A stretch of 64,000 nucleotides of DNA from Multifurca ochricompacta (GCA_022496185.1 WTXG01000024.1:62001-126000); one strand, 5' to 3'. Shown: positions 45,901 to 58,228, counted from the stretch's first letter. The notes: generated by a model not told the origin, from the letters alone. A program made the numbers and translations.

Positions 45901-47243
45901 CTTCCTATCGGCATGCTTCCTCCTCCTTCTTCCCACACACATATATATATGTAGCGTTTCCAGCAAAGAACCACATCACCTCCTCCTCCTCCCCCCCCTT
46001 CTCCCTTCTCTCCTTCTCTCTTTCTCTCTTTCTCTCTTAAATGAGAGAGAGATCAAGGCTTTTCGTTCTTTTAACCGACCTTTTCACTCACCCTGTGCGT
46101 GCCTGAACGGGTTGTTTCTTTTCCACCCCCGCTTGACCAGCCGTTCTTTTTTTTTTTTTTCCCTCCCCCTCCCTCTCCCCCTCCCCCCAACAACAACCTC
46201 CCTCTTCCTTCTCCCTCCCTTTTTTTTCTTTTCATTATAGCTGTCGCCAACTCCTCCTTCAGGCGGCGAGATCATCTTCGTTTGATCGCATTCCATCCGC
46301 TTCTTGTAAGGTCGTTCGGCGGTCTCGCGCGAGGGTACGTTTTTTTTTTTCCTGCTTTTTTTTTTTTTTTTTTACCATTCGGTATAAACTCAAACTGTGT
46401 GTGGGGGCATAAAAAGGGTCTCTCTCTTTTTTCTTTCCCCCCCTCCCCCCCCCCCCTTTTTCGAGCTCTTCAAGCGACCTTGTCAAGAAGTGGCATGCGG
46501 GCATCCGCAGATGAGCTCTCGGCTTGGGAGGCCTTGACGGCCTCTTTAGCGGTGTGTATCATCGACTTTTTTTTTTTTCTTTCTCTATCTCATTTTATTA
46601 TTATTTATAAATAGGGATGTGTGCGAGGGTTGGTTCGACGCCCATGCCTATCTTAGCTCGATGATGTATTCGCATTACATGGAAATCTATGTCCCCCCTT
46701 CCATTCGTTCTTTTTTTTTTTTTTTGTTTCAAACCCTGTGGCGTTTTTAAGTTTGTGCGATTCTCACGTCATCGCAAACGACGCTTGGATAATGGTATAG
46801 AGAGTAAGGAAATACGTTGTTGAGACAAGTCACCGCCTGCTTGATGGCGGGTTAATAGACGCCCCTTGGACTAAGCAGTTCTCTCTCCCTCATATATATT
46901 CGCAAGATCTTGGACTTTTTTTTTTTCCTTTTCTTTCACTCCCTTTTCAATTTTTCCAACAACTGAAATATCTGAACATTGGAAATGATAATAAACTAAA
47001 ATGATTGAGAGCGCGCTGAGCTCGCTGTCGTTAAAGTTATTTTTTGCAAATAAAAATAAATTTGTTTCCATTTTAAGTCATCGGCCGACTGGATTGATTG
47101 AATTGACGTAAGTATCATGTGATCTAGCCACGGTCTACGGGGGGACGACGACAAAAAAACCAAACTGTTTGAGGTTATTGAATGCTGCCCATTACTGCTT
47201 TAGCTCGTAATACCTTTTGGTGTATTCCACTTCGCCATGCACA
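42982..47243. other. Low-complexity 4.2-kb tract with exon-like islands, no identified gene
   Basis: Dominated by polypyrimidine, (CA)n (44920-44965, 45100-45140), (CACAG)n (45131-45155), (CATGT)n (44145-44172), (CT)n (45408-45428) and long T-runs. Several islands on the plus strand are bounded by good acceptor and donor sites and are open in one frame: about 43512-43590 (contains RFNPIPSGFFVLAGATGCDT), 43880-43952 (VLGFLATAIHAETMRGRCGN), 44428-44500 (TPINTADTDHLGVGQPSFF), 46248-46334, 46466-46552 (GMRASADELSAWEALTASLA) and 46615-46710 (EGWFDAHAYLSSMMYSHYME). They may be exons of a fast-evolving multi-exon gene, but I recognise no family and cannot join them with certainty. Confidence 0.35.
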
Positions 47244-48070
47244 ATGGCAGCAGCAAAGAGGCATTTATTCAGATTACCTGACTTGACTTCGTTTTCTTCT
47301 TCATTAACATCAACGATTCAACCACAGACCTATCATGAACAAAAGATACTTCCGTACGTCCGCTTTGCGTCTTATCCTCCTCCTCCTCCTCCTCCTCCTC
47401 CTGATGGGATTTTATGACGTACGTGTTAAGATACTCTCGCAAACAGTTGTATGCTGTCGTCTCGGATGTCGGCGCATATGCATCCTTTGTTCCTTTCTGC
47501 ACCCACTCGCATGTCCTACGAACGCTGGTTGAACCGAACGTGAAGGGGGAGGAGATGGAAGCGGAATTGACTGTCGCTTTTTTAGCGTTCACGGAGCGTT
47601 ATACGAGTCGAGTGACTTGCATCCCATTCGAATCTGTTCGGGTGCGTGTTTTTATTTTTTATTTTATTTTTTTTCTTTGGGGTTTTTTTTTGATGTGTGT
47701 GTGTGTGTGTGTGGGAAAAAAAAAAAAAAACAACAAAAAGGCTGTTGCGGTATCTTCGACGCCATTATTCAAGACACTTGAGACGACTTGGAAGTTCCAA
47801 CCTGTTTCTCTTCCTTCGACCTCGACCTCGACCTCGACCTCACGCAGTGATGATGCTGTCGTCATCGATACGTCGTCGCCTCAACCATCATTAGTGAACA
47901 CGAGCGTGGTGGTGGGACCGACTACTCTTCTCTCACTTGATCTCTCCTTTGCGTTTTCGAATCCGTTGCATGCTGCTGTTTCGGGTACGTTCTTTGGGAA
48001 GGTGTCCAAGTTGATGGTCAAGGCGTTTGAGGAACGATGTTTAAAAGTTTATGGTCCTCCTGGAATTTAA
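47244..48070 (+). CDS. COQ10: Coenzyme Q-binding protein COQ10 (START domain), 216 aa
   Basis: Mitochondrial START/polyketide-cyclase-fold protein that binds ubiquinone and is needed for its delivery and function in respiration. Exons 47244-47353, 47431-47641 and 47741-48070 sum to 217 codons. The N-terminus is basic and Ser-rich, as expected for a mitochondrial presequence. The domain begins YSRKQLYAVVSDVGAYASFVPFC, continues GEEMEAELTVAFLAFTERYTSRVT, then FKTLETTWKF, and ends in LDLSFAFSNPLHAAVSGTFF and the helix VSKLMVKAFEERC, the standard COQ10 order. A Thr/Ser repeat (STSTSTSTS, 47815-47845) is inserted before the last strands. Intron 2 has poly-T and GT/A-rich runs. Confidence 0.92.
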
Positions 48071-48412
48071 AATGTAGAAAGGATCTTGGATACTTTTATT
48101 TTATTTTATTTTATTTTAATTACTTAGTTAGATCGACCCTGTGCCGCATATATACACACACATACATACACACACACATGCACTTACGCACCGCATACAC
48201 ACTTTTTACCATTCACTCATCCACCTCTCCCTGGGCTCAATTCAATTGACGATTTCTATTTCTTAATTTTTGTTTTTTGTTTTTGTTTTTTGTTTTTTTT
48301 GGTTTTAACGATTTATACCATTCATCTTTTTTTGGAACCTCCGGGAATCATACGCATTTTTTCCTCTTCGTGAACAGCTGCTGCGCCAGTAACGACAGCC
48401 GTTTACTACAGA
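48071..48412. other. Intergenic region, T-rich and (CA)n
   Basis: 342 bp between COQ10 and the Uds1 gene, with TTTTA repeats at 48095-48117, CA repeats at 48154-48178 and TTTTTG repeats at 48268-48302. No gene seen. Confidence 0.5.
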
Positions 48413-51400
48413 ATGAATGGCGTACGTCGATTCCTCGGTAACTCTGTTTCACCAACGACAACGACATCGACAACGACAACCAAAGGTCCTTTGAGTATAC
48501 CCTCCTCACGTTCACCGAGTCCTACCAAGGAGTTACCCTTACCGCCCTCCCTCAGCACGAAGAGCCTTATCATCCGCAAAGATCGTAAACCTCCACCGTC
48601 CCTCACCGGGCCCTCATCGACCCATTCCTTGCCAACGACGACGACGACGATGACGACACCACCGTCACGTCGAAAGGCACCCCCATCGGAATGGGATTCA
48701 TCTCCCCTTCCATCACCACTGCCACCACCACCACCACCAGGAGCCTCCCCTCATCCGCAAATCAATGGCGTGCATCTCGTCAATACTCGCGATGCTTTGT
48801 TGCTTAGTCTTTTGTCGTCAGAGGCTATTGTGGAAAGTCGTGGCTACGAAATATTGAATGCAGAGGAAGTCGAGGAACTCAAGAAGGTGCGTGCTCTTTT
48901 CTTTTTCTTTTTTTTTTTCGTTTGCAATATATATATATTTCATCTTATCCTCTATAGGAGTACACCGTCCTCTCATCACGGGTCGGCGCCCTTCAAAAAA
49001 AACTTGCTACGGAAATGAAAATCCGCGACGCGGCGCAGACACTCGCCCGTTTGAACGCGCCTTCTTTGTCTACCTCTTCTCCATCACGTATATCAAAACA
49101 ATCTATTAGCGCGCTCGAAGCTGCAGAACGAAAACTGGTCACAGCACAGACTGAGCTTTGGCGTGTACAAGAGCGTGCCGCGAATGTTGACCGTCGACTT
49201 TTGGAGCACCGTGCTGGCGTGCTTGGCATGGCCCTGGCTGAAGCGGAGCGCGTGGAGCAGACGGACGGTGATGGTGGGGGTAATCCAGAAGGCGATGATT
49301 TGCGCAGTCCCATCTCGAGCTTAAGCGGAAGCGGAATCGGTGGTGGTACGGCGACGGCCCCCAAGTTTGATGGCGCCCATCTCTTCGCGGGACACGAGGG
49401 TGCATTTATTCCGGGAAGGAGACAGTCACGAGCGGAAAACGGTGCGAATCGTCAGGAAATGGAAGAACTCGAGATGAAGCTTGCTGCTGCGGAGGCACGT
49501 GTGCAGGAGCAGGAGGTCGAACTTGAGGAGGTAAGGGCTGCGGCTGCGGCGACCTCGAGGAGATCCGCGCTGAGGCCGCTGAAGAACTCGCCGATGCACG
49601 GGATTTGGCTGCGGTCGAGTTGGCTCGGGAGCGTGCTGTTCTTGAACAGGAATTGGAGCGCGCCAGTGACTTGGAGGGACGGGTCGCGTATCTGGAATTG
49701 GAGCTTGAGTCGTCTACTAGAGGGGGGGATGACGATGTGGCTCAATTGGAGGAGCAGATACGGACATTGGAGCATAAGCTTTCGAACGCGCAAGGTGAGC
49801 GGATAGGGTACGGACGGAGGCGGAGGTGGCCGCCGCCGCTGCGTGGGTCGTGGAGAAAGCGTCATGGGATTCAGAACGTGAGGGGTTCCAAATCGAACGT
49901 GCGCAGTGGGCCGAACTCTCGGAGACACTGGAGGGCGAGCGAGCGATGTGGGAGCAAGAACGTGAAGAGATCCTCGCGCAAGCGAAAGATCAAATTGCGA
50001 ACGCGGCGGAGGGGTTGCGCGACCTCGTTCAGCGATTCGACATCCCGCTCTTCTCACGCGAGTCTAGTCTCGGCGTTTTTGTGGATGCTCTCGGGCGGTA
50101 CCTCGAAAAGCATAACGCGCAGGTGTCGGAAACGTTACTCGCGGTGGAAGTAGAGAAGCGCATGGCGATGTCGAAGGAGTTGGAGGTTACCAAGGCATTG
50201 TTGCAAGCTCGCTCACTGGTAAGTCATCCTTTTTTTTTTTCTTGTTCCTTCTGCCTTGAAGGACTTCGAGAGCGCCCCCCCTTCTTCTACCAAGTGTTCG
50301 TTATATTCAGATGTTGCTCACTCCCACAGAGCAGCAGCAGCAGCAGCCGTGGCGGCCCATCTGCTACCTCTTCCTCCTCCTCTCCTTCCTCCTCCTTCCC
50401 ATCAATCACCTCAACCACCGAATCCGAATTCGAACCCAGGCCGACCGAAGCAATCGCATTCGCCAAGGACGCGACGAGCATCGTCGCGATCTTGCAACCC
50501 CTTTGGCTTACACTACCCTCCCCGGAAGCGCGTGCGACACGGTTGAGCAGCGCCGCGAGACCTTTCAGAGCTGGAAATGGAAGGACGTCTCCGAGTTTAC
50601 GTCCTGGAAGACCGGGAAGTCCAAGTCCTGGGGTGGTATCGATCAGCGATATGGATGTGCGCGCTCTCAAGAGTCTCTACACGCCCGGTGGCTCGGGCTC
50701 GAACTCGGGCTCCAGCCCTATCCCCGGTCCCGGTTTCAGCACCAGCACCAGCACCATCGCAGGCACACCGGGTACACCGGGCTCTCCAGTCGTTCTCGAC
50801 GGGGGGTGGGGGTTGGTATCGGTGGGGGAACGGGGACGTTCAGTGTCGAGGCATTCGCGTTACGGGTGCAGGCACTCATCGCTGACGATCGGGCGTTAAT
50901 GGAACGATTGATTCGGTTCGCGCAAGCTCATGATTTATTGAAGAAGAATGCGGAACGGGCTCAGAAACTCGCGCAGGATAGTAATGTCGCTCTTGAGACT
51001 TATCAACGACAAGTGAGAGTACTTGAAGAACAAATTGGTCGTTCTGATAATTGGTATGTTTTTTTTTGGATTTGATTTGTGAACATGAATATACAAAAAA
51101 AAATAATTCTTCCCCTCCCCCTCCCTCAATTGACACGCACTTTTTCTCTTTCTTTTAATAGGCAGGAACAAGCTGAACGATTGGAAGCTGAGAAATTGGC
51201 TGTAGAAGAACAAGCGGCCGAACAGGCCAACACGCTCCGACAACTCACTGAAGCAAATGCGAGTCTCTCCGCAAGAGCTTTACAACTCGCTGAGGATGCG
51301 GCGAGGGCACAAGAAGAGTTAAGGGCGGTTAAAGTTGGGTCAGAACGGGAACAGGAACAACGTCTCGCCCTTCTTGAAGAGATTAATCTCGTTCAGACAG

Positions 51401-51447
51401 AGAATGGAAATTTGCGTCAGCAACTTCGTGCTCTTGGCAAACTATAG
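48413..51447 (+). CDS. Uds1-domain (up-regulated during septation) coiled-coil protein, with three apparent 1-nt deletions
   Basis: Exons 48413-48886, 48958-50218, 50330-51053 and 51162-51447. A Thr/Ser/Pro-rich head is followed by the Uds1 domain: DALLLSLLSSEAIVESRGYE, NAEEVEELKKEYTVLSSRV, LATEMKIRDAAQTLARLN, EAAERKLVTAQTELWRVQ. Fission-yeast relatives are induced at septation. The rest is Glu/Ala/Arg-rich coiled coil to LRQQLRALGKL at the end. The reading frame shifts three times inside exons (near 49550, 49802 and 50805), each time as if one G were missing, while coiled-coil text stays open in the new frame. This looks like homopolymer/GC sequencing error more than gene death, but a pseudogene is possible. 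The Ser-rich linker after intron 2 starts with (AGC)n. Confidence 0.8.
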
Positions 51448-52613
51448 CCCTCCCCCGCCCCGAACGAATTTTTTTCCCCGGGGGGGGGGGGGGGGATGTT
51501 TTTTTTTTTTATATATTACGGAGAGTGGGACTGTATCTGTATATATATAATAATTGTTTCTTTTTTTCCTTTATTTTCTTTTGTCCATCATCTACTTGAT
51601 ATTATATTTAATTGGACGGCACAAGGGCGTATTTCATGTTATTGGTTTCATTGAAAACATCTACCAAACGAAAAAGATAAACGCGCTTACAAAAACTGGG
51701 CTTACAGACCGGGTTAGCCTGATCAGGTAGAAGACGACCGCACACCAATCACAGACGCACCTAGCGGCAAAAACCAAAAACCACCCCTCTTTTCACTGCC
51801 GCAACAACAGAGACCGATTCTACACACGACAACACGACACACACACACAACTCTCCACAGTGAGGCTGTCGATCATACGTTTGTAAGCGAACTATAACAA
51901 TCCGATTTTTTTTTTTTTTGGCCGAAGACCCCCCCCCCCCCTCCCCCCTCAACGAGGAGAGAGCTCTCTCACTTGTACCATGTGATGCGCGCGCACGCGC
52001 CTACATCTTCTGCACTGTATTATCATGGAAATCCAGAGTGGCCCATCCCACGCCGCTCATTATTTACCAAGAAAACTCGACATTCACACCCCTATCTTTC
52101 ATGGATAGAGAGAGCCCATACCTTTCTTTTTTTTTTTTTTTTTTTTACAGCACACATGGGCCAATTTTTTTAAAAAAAAGTTATTTGAAAATCTTTGAAG
52201 AACCACCCTGCTGTAAGACTACTATGGATGGATGGATGACCGGCGGCAACAGATGGTACATACAGGTTTCATTAATCAATGTATTCTCCTCCACTCTTTT
52301 TTTTTTTGACCCCTACACTACTATTTAATGGTTTATCCCACCTAACTCCACTAATTACTAAACTCTGACGGTGGTCTCCCTACATGTGTAATGAATGGCT
52401 TAACTTATTCAACCTATCTTTATGGCTCACCCAAATGTATCTACTGAGGCACCGAAAGTAAATACGCTCTAGGAAGCTGCATGCGGAATAGAAATTGGAT
52501 TTTTTTAAAAAAAAAAAAAACGAAAAGATAACAACAACAAAAAAAATAATAATACAGAATACAGAGCACCCTCCCCACCATTAACACCCAACCCACCCCA
52601 CCCCCCATTTACA
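51448..52613. other. Convergent 3' intergenic region, no gene seen
   Basis: Between the 3' ends of the Uds1 gene and the virilizer-like gene. Homopolymers G14 (51480-51495), T (51907-51920, 52125-52146), C-run (51930-51941) and A-runs (52507-52520). Several short ORFs are compositional only. A (GGAT)n-type TGGATGGATGGATG lies at 52224-52237. Confidence 0.55.
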
Positions 52614-53025
52614 TCAAGAACCAAATGGTGCGCCAAGTCCCATCGCATACGGATTCTGTGGCAATACAGAAATAGGAATGGGCATCATCACCGGGGAGGA
52701 TGATGATGAAGCCATCACCGTAGCCGATTGAAACTCCTACCATACTCATAAAAATCAAAACGAAAAATTAAAAAAAAAAAAAAAAAGAATAAGAGCACGC
52801 ACATCGACATGAGTGCTCGGCAATCGACTCGTATTCTGCCTCGCGCTCGGCGTCTGTCTCAACGCCCTAAAATCATTGGCCGTATACGTCTTGGTAAGAC
52901 CTGTTACTGCTGGACTGCGTAATAAGGCTGTTGGTGGGGAGACGGTGACCATATTCAAGACACCTCGTGCGTGAGGCGGTGTCATCGCACGGTGTTGTGG
53001 GTGCTGCTGTTGCTGTTGCTGTTGC

Positions 53026-53070
<45 letters not shown>

Positions 53071-56000
53071 CCCGTCCCCATCATTGTCGTCGCCATTTTT
53101 GTTGTTGTTGTCGTTGATGTTGTCGTTGTCGTCGTCGTCATCGTCCCCGTTGCTGTTGGTAACCCCCCTACTGCTGCTGCTGCTGCAGCTGCTGTGGCCG
53201 TGGAAGATGAGGATAAAGAAGAGAATCCGGGTAATAGATGTGATTCGAGTTGCCTTTCTGTGGATAGATGAAGTAAAGTCCGCAAGGAGAGACGTACGTC
53301 GGCCGTTGGGGACGGGAGAAAAGTAAACGGATGTAACGGTGCGTCTTCCACCGCGGTCGTATTCAAATGCATGCGCACGTGTTCAAGCGTAGGTCTTCGG
53401 AAACTAGCAACGGAGACGGCGGTGGCAGCGGTGGTGGTGATGGTGGTGGTGGTAGAAGTAGATGAAGCACCATCGTCCGCCGAGGCGAGAGCATCGCAGA
53501 GTTGTGCAAAAGTGTCCGTCGAGATGTTATGAAGCGTCGCGAGTTGTGGGAGACCGGCGTGGGATTGACCGACGAGCCATTCGAGTAAAGAGAGTATAGC
53601 TGGTGCTTCATCGATATTATGACCAACACCGCCACTACCACCACTACCACCTCCTGTTCCTGTTCCTGTTCCTGTTCCTGCTCCTGCTCCTGCTCCAGAA
53701 GCAGCGGCGAGTGCTAACAACGCGTCACCCATCTCGGTCGACAATCTATCTGGTTCGATAATCTTGATCGGTACTAGTCTAAGCGCGTCGAGAGCGTGCG
53801 AGACGGGCTTCAAAGCCGGTGGTACATGTTGCACAGCACGAAGAAAGACAAGGGCGAGTGCAAAGCACAAATTATGATCCAACGACGATTCATCTGACGG
53901 TTGCTGTTGCTGTTCTGGTTGTAACAACACCTGAGCTAGTTCTACCTGTTCCAACGACGCGATCCGGTTCGTCAACAACAAGTTCATGGCCGTAACGACC
54001 AAACCGGCCGGTTCTGGTTCCGTCACTATGAAAGTGTGAATCCTGACTGCCTCCTCTGAGGACGTCGTCCCGCGCATGAAATCGTGTAACAAGCGGAGGG
54101 AGACGGAGACCTGATGCGCCTTTATCGCGAATAGATCCGGCGAGGCCTTAAAACCTTCTTCCACTGAGAGTACACGTAGCGCAGAGCACAATGAGTGCAA
54201 TTCCTCCAACACAAGCCACTCCGCGATCCCCGAAACACCCCCATCGAGTTCTGCGAGCCTACGCACGAGGTGTGCTCGTCCGTCTCCATCAAGAGTGCGA
54301 AAGAACGCGGCGAGTTCTGGTAGAATGCGTGGCAGAGCTCGACGCACAGAGGCAGTGGTATTGGTGGTGGTGACGACCGCGTTCCCTCCTGCTCCACCAC
54401 CAGTAGCATCAGCTCCAGGTACGTAAGGTTCGAGAGGAAGCACGAGGTCAACAAGACTAAGAGCATTTTGCACACGTCTAATCGGATCCTGCGACGCCAC
54501 GTTCGCACCCGCAATGTCCGCCCCACGCCTCATCAACACGCGCAACACGAGTTCCGGTTCAAGCGCGCGCACGACCTCGATGCACGTTCCCCGCAACGCC
54601 TGCACTACCATCCGCGCACCATCATTGAAGGAGTTGAGCGTGTCAGCCGCATCCACACACACGAACAGGTCCGCCGCTGCGTTGACCAGAGCATGTGCCG
54701 CGCGGCCCGGCAGCATTGGATGTATAGGGATCAGACGTAAGAGCACTTGGAGGAGCTCGTCTGCACCCGACAAAAGGTCCGCTAACTGTGCGCGCAAGCA
54801 GGATGAGGATGATGATAATGATAATGATGATGACCCAGTCGTGAGAAGAGGTGGAGGCGGTGTGAGTGAGAAATATGCTTGAGCATCTGCGACTAACACT
54901 TCGAGCACTGCGAGCAGGTGGAGCGGAAGCCCGTGCGTGTTTTGCGCCCACAAGGCGTTAAGGGCTGCCCATTCGCCGGTACCAGGTTCCCCCGTCTCGA
55001 GTTCATGCATGAGCAGTGCGATCGCGACGCGCATCGGACGCAGGGCGTCAGCAGTGACGGGTCGCGCGAGGGGACGCACGAGCTCCTCGACCGCGGCCGG
55101 AAGTCCATCATCTGCGAGAAGCGCGAGGGAGTGTAGGATACCACGTTCGGTGTCGTTAATCGCCGAGAAACCGGGCTGGAGTTGAAGAAGACATTTGACG
55201 AGGTGAGGAGATAGGAAGGCTCGCGGGTCGCGCGTGAGGTCGTAAAGGAGGTGCTCAGCGTGAATACCGGAGCGCGTCGGCGTGTCATCATCCATCATGC
55301 ATTCGAGGCGGAAAATCATCTGCCGCAAGAGGAGGAGGCGATTCAGAGTCTTGCATATCCAAAAAAAACAGGTCCCACAGCGTTCTCGTCAGACAGGGAT
55401 CAGAATGGGTCAACAGTGAAACGTGCGCACCTCACGGTAATGCGGTACGCCCTGCCACACACGCATGATAGCAAAGGCACGTGAGCGGCATAGTTCATTT
55501 GGCACACTATCCGCCCACGCATAGGCCGCGAGCACACACGCGACGCCAACCCACGCTCGGAGCTCAACGAGACCCTCCTCCTCAACGATATGCGCAGCAA
55601 GATCGGGGTGGGTGACGAGGGCATGCAGAGCGACGCCGAAGGATGGTTCATCGCTACCGAGGTCGCGCAACACCTCTCTCGCTAGCGTAAAGGATCTTTG
55701 AGGGTTCCAAATCGCAGCAGAGAGCTCTTCCCAGCCACGCAGACGATTAATCACGCGCTGTGCTGCTCGCTTGACATAAGGGTCTAGCCCTGGGCTCCGT
55801 AAGAGGATTTCAAGTTCTTTTGGGAGATTCGCTACAACAAACTCCTTTGCGATGTCTGGGTTCGCAGCTGCGATAAGCAAATGGTCGAGCGTGTCTTCAT
55901 CCATGAAGGAAGTGTCAAATACTGCTTGGATGTCGATACGGTCCTTGAGGGTTTGGGTAAATGAGTGGCATGTAGTGAGATGGCAAAATGAGTCATACAA

Positions 56001-57093
56001 TCAGGAGCCGCGAGAGCTCGCGGTGTTGGCAAGCGACGCGGGAGAGGATTCCTGCCACCAAGTAAGATTGATTCTCACTCTGTATGACGCGCGTATAAGC
56101 AAGAGAATCCATGAGGGTATGTTGGAAGCAAGGGAGAGTACCTTGGGACCAATTGCGTCTGCGACCCTGTCGGCGAAACGCTGCAAAACCTCAAGCGGGA
56201 CGTCATCTGCAACTGGCTGACTCGTCAGCTGATAGGCGTAATCGAGGTCAAAGTCGATGGGGTCCTCGTCAAGATCTGAGTGAAGATATGGGAACTCGGG
56301 GAGATCCCAGTCGTCGTTAGTCGGCTTGAGACAGAACATGAGACGGATAAGTAGGGGGAGAGGTGGCGCATCAGGAATGAGGGCGAGGAGGTTGCGTGTT
56401 AAGATTGTTGGATCATCCAAGTTTGCGGGATCGAGTGCAGGAGATAAAGGTGCCAGGTCGAGGGATGGCAGTACGTTGGGAAAATATGATGAGGGCGCAG
56501 AGGGCAGCTCGGAGGCAACGTCGCCATATATAGCCATGGAGATTTTGGTGAAGTTACCCTTGACTATCATGAGACGAGATGCAAACTGAAGGTAGTTGTG
56601 ACCGGATGAGAAATACGGTGGAGGGGGGAGAGGGATACTTGAAGCAGACCTCGGCCCCCATATCTACAGGAAATTCGGCATAACCACCAGCGTATGCTAT
56701 GGATGTCGGTATAAGGACATTGGTAGCCTTCTGTTTTTGTTTCGGGTCGCTAGTAATGGGATGTGCATTGAAGAAAACGTCAAGGAGGAAGGCCTCTGGC
56801 TCTGTCGCCCTTTCATCGTTAATAAACCACCCCCGATGTGATTGTTAGTGAGCGTGAATAGAAGATTTTTAAAAAGCATGACGACCTCTCAAGGTGACAT
56901 AGCTTTGACAATCCCACGGGGGATGGTGAGAAGAGAGAAAGAGGACTCACGAGACGATCTGAGGTTGCTCTGCGAAGGGTAAGGCGTCCTTTGGAAATAT
57001 TCGTAAAAGACGAACGCGAACTGGTGAAGAGAACCTTAAAGCGGCAAGATTTGAAGGACCTGCGGGTTCTAGAGTAGACCAATGAAGTAACAT
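52614..57093 (-). CDS. Virilizer-like protein (candidate m6A-writer scaffold), 1330 aa
   Basis: Exons 57093-56951, 56809-56668, 56585-56142, 56079-55999, 55943-55431, 55349-52803 and 52736-52614 give 3993 nt, all phases consistent. The N-terminal 150 residues read as a beta-rich domain: LAALRFSSPVRVRLLRIFPK, DALPFAEQPQIVSATEPEAF, LLDVFFNAHPI and ASRLMIVKGNFTKISMAIYG, matching in style the N-terminal domain of Virilizer (VIRMA/KIAA1429), the scaffold of the mRNA N6-adenosine methyltransferase complex. The remaining 1150 residues are helical, armadillo-like, with DWDLPEFPYLH, YLVAGILSRV, CVLAAYAWADSVPNELCR and HLVKCLLQL, and are conserved-looking. A run of about two dozen Gln (52998-53068) and Thr-rich runs precede the C-terminus ending AMGLGAPFGS. 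The assignment is by recall of domain style; a nuclear role is inferred. Confidence 0.6.
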
Positions 57094-57292
57094 TTAGTAA
57101 AGGGGAAGGAAGGAACGAGGGCAGGAGCAGGAGCAGGAGCAGGAGCAGGGGTAGGGAGAGAGGGAGGGAGGACAGCACAGCACAGCACTTGGCACACTTG
57201 GCACGAGACTTTAATCTCAGCGCGACCGAGCGACCGAGCAAGTGACTTGAACTTGTTGTCCTCGCCCTCACCCTCGCCCTCGCTCTACCGCC
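57094..57292. promoter_or_regulatory. 199-bp bidirectional promoter between virilizer-like gene and ORM gene
   Basis: Divergent start codons 199 bp apart. Holds (GCAGGA)n repeats at 57122-57148, CAGCACAGCACAGCA at 57174-57188, TTGGCACACTTGGCAC at 57188-57203 and CTCGCC repeats at 57262-57280. No TATA box seen. Shared control is inferred from distance only. Confidence 0.5.
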
Positions 57293-58228
57293 ATGAGCGG
57301 TCTCAACCCACCTAACATCAAACTTCCTGGCCTTACTTTACATCCAGACAGCAACGTATCTCACAAACGAACTCGTAGCAGCAGCTTTCTCAAAGTCGAA
57401 CACGTAGACAGTTCAAACGAAGAAGCGCTAGACCAAGCCGCCTACGCAAACATCAATGCTGAGTGGGTCAACCGCAAAGGTTTGGGCTTATAACTTATAA
57501 CTTTTCCTTTCTTTCTTTAATCTTCGTGTTGTAAAGGTGCTTGGATGATCCATGTCGTTCTCATCGCAACAGGCAAAGTCATCATCGACGCCATTCCTGG
57601 AGTGACGCAGAACATATCCTGGACGGCCGTCAATCTGTCCTATCTCGCTGTGCGTTTCCGCAAATACACATCATCCATCCCTCTGACCTCTTCCACCCTC
57701 ATTAGTGCTCATACCTTATGTTTCATTGGGTTACCGGCATTCCGTTCGGCAGCGAGTTGCATGGTGGCGCATATGATGATCTCACTCTTTGGGAACAGAT
57801 AGACGGCGGTGCGCAGAACACCCCTTCTCGAAAGTGGCTCTTCTCTGTCCCCGTTGGCCTGTACGTCTTCATTCACCCTCACACACACATAAATTAACAC
57901 CCGTTCCGCGAAACATAGTTTCTTGCTCTCCACCCATTACACGAATTATAACCCATGGCTGTTCGCTGTCAACTTGTCTGCCCTCATCTTTACCCTAGTG
58001 CCCAAGCTTCCCATCGTTGCGTGTCTTTCTTTCCTTATCTGATTGCCTTCCCTGACACAGTCTTCCTCTGCACCCTTCACCCAGGCTCATAGACAGCGTT
58101 TACGTATCCTTCCGGATGACCCTTCGGGCATCGCAACGCCGATGAGCAACATTTCTGGCACCAGCACGCCACCGGATTACTTCCGTCCGCCGCCTGAACT
58201 CCATTTAACAGAAGCACAATTTGAATGA
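57293..58228 (+). CDS. ORM1: ORM/ORMDL-family regulator of serine palmitoyltransferase, about 231 aa
   Basis: ER membrane protein that inhibits serine palmitoyltransferase and so limits sphingolipid synthesis. Exons 57293-57479, 57537-57649, 57706-57860, 57919-58015 and 58085-58228 (the last may start at 58061, adding 8 residues in frame). Family text in order: AEWVNRKGAWMIHVVLIATG, PGVTQNISWTAVNLSY, YLMFHWVTGIPF, GGAYDDLTLWEQIDGGAQNT, PSRKWLFSVPVGLFLLSTHYTNY and FTLVPKLP. About four hydrophobic segments. The N-terminal region has RTRSSSFLKVEHVDSSNEEA, resembling the Ser cluster that is phosphorylated (Ypk1 sites) in yeast Orm1/2; that regulation is inferred here. The C-terminal tail with LPDDPSGIATP is typical of basidiomycete copies. 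Confidence 0.93.

Noticed and set aside
43609..46614. ORFs of Pro/Ser/Leu/Phe-rich composition in 43.6-46.6 kb
   Set aside because: Compositional products of polypyrimidine and CA repeats; only the short splice-bounded islands were kept, at low confidence.
49531..49559. 29-nt intron (GTAAGG...CTCGAG) in the Uds1 gene
   Set aside because: Too short for a fungal spliceosomal intron and no branch site; a 1-nt deletion explains the frame and keeps the coiled-coil text.
52967..53326. Plus-strand ORF with Ala/Val and Leu/Ser runs resembling membrane segments
   Set aside because: Antisense to the poly-Gln and Thr-rich part of the virilizer-like gene.
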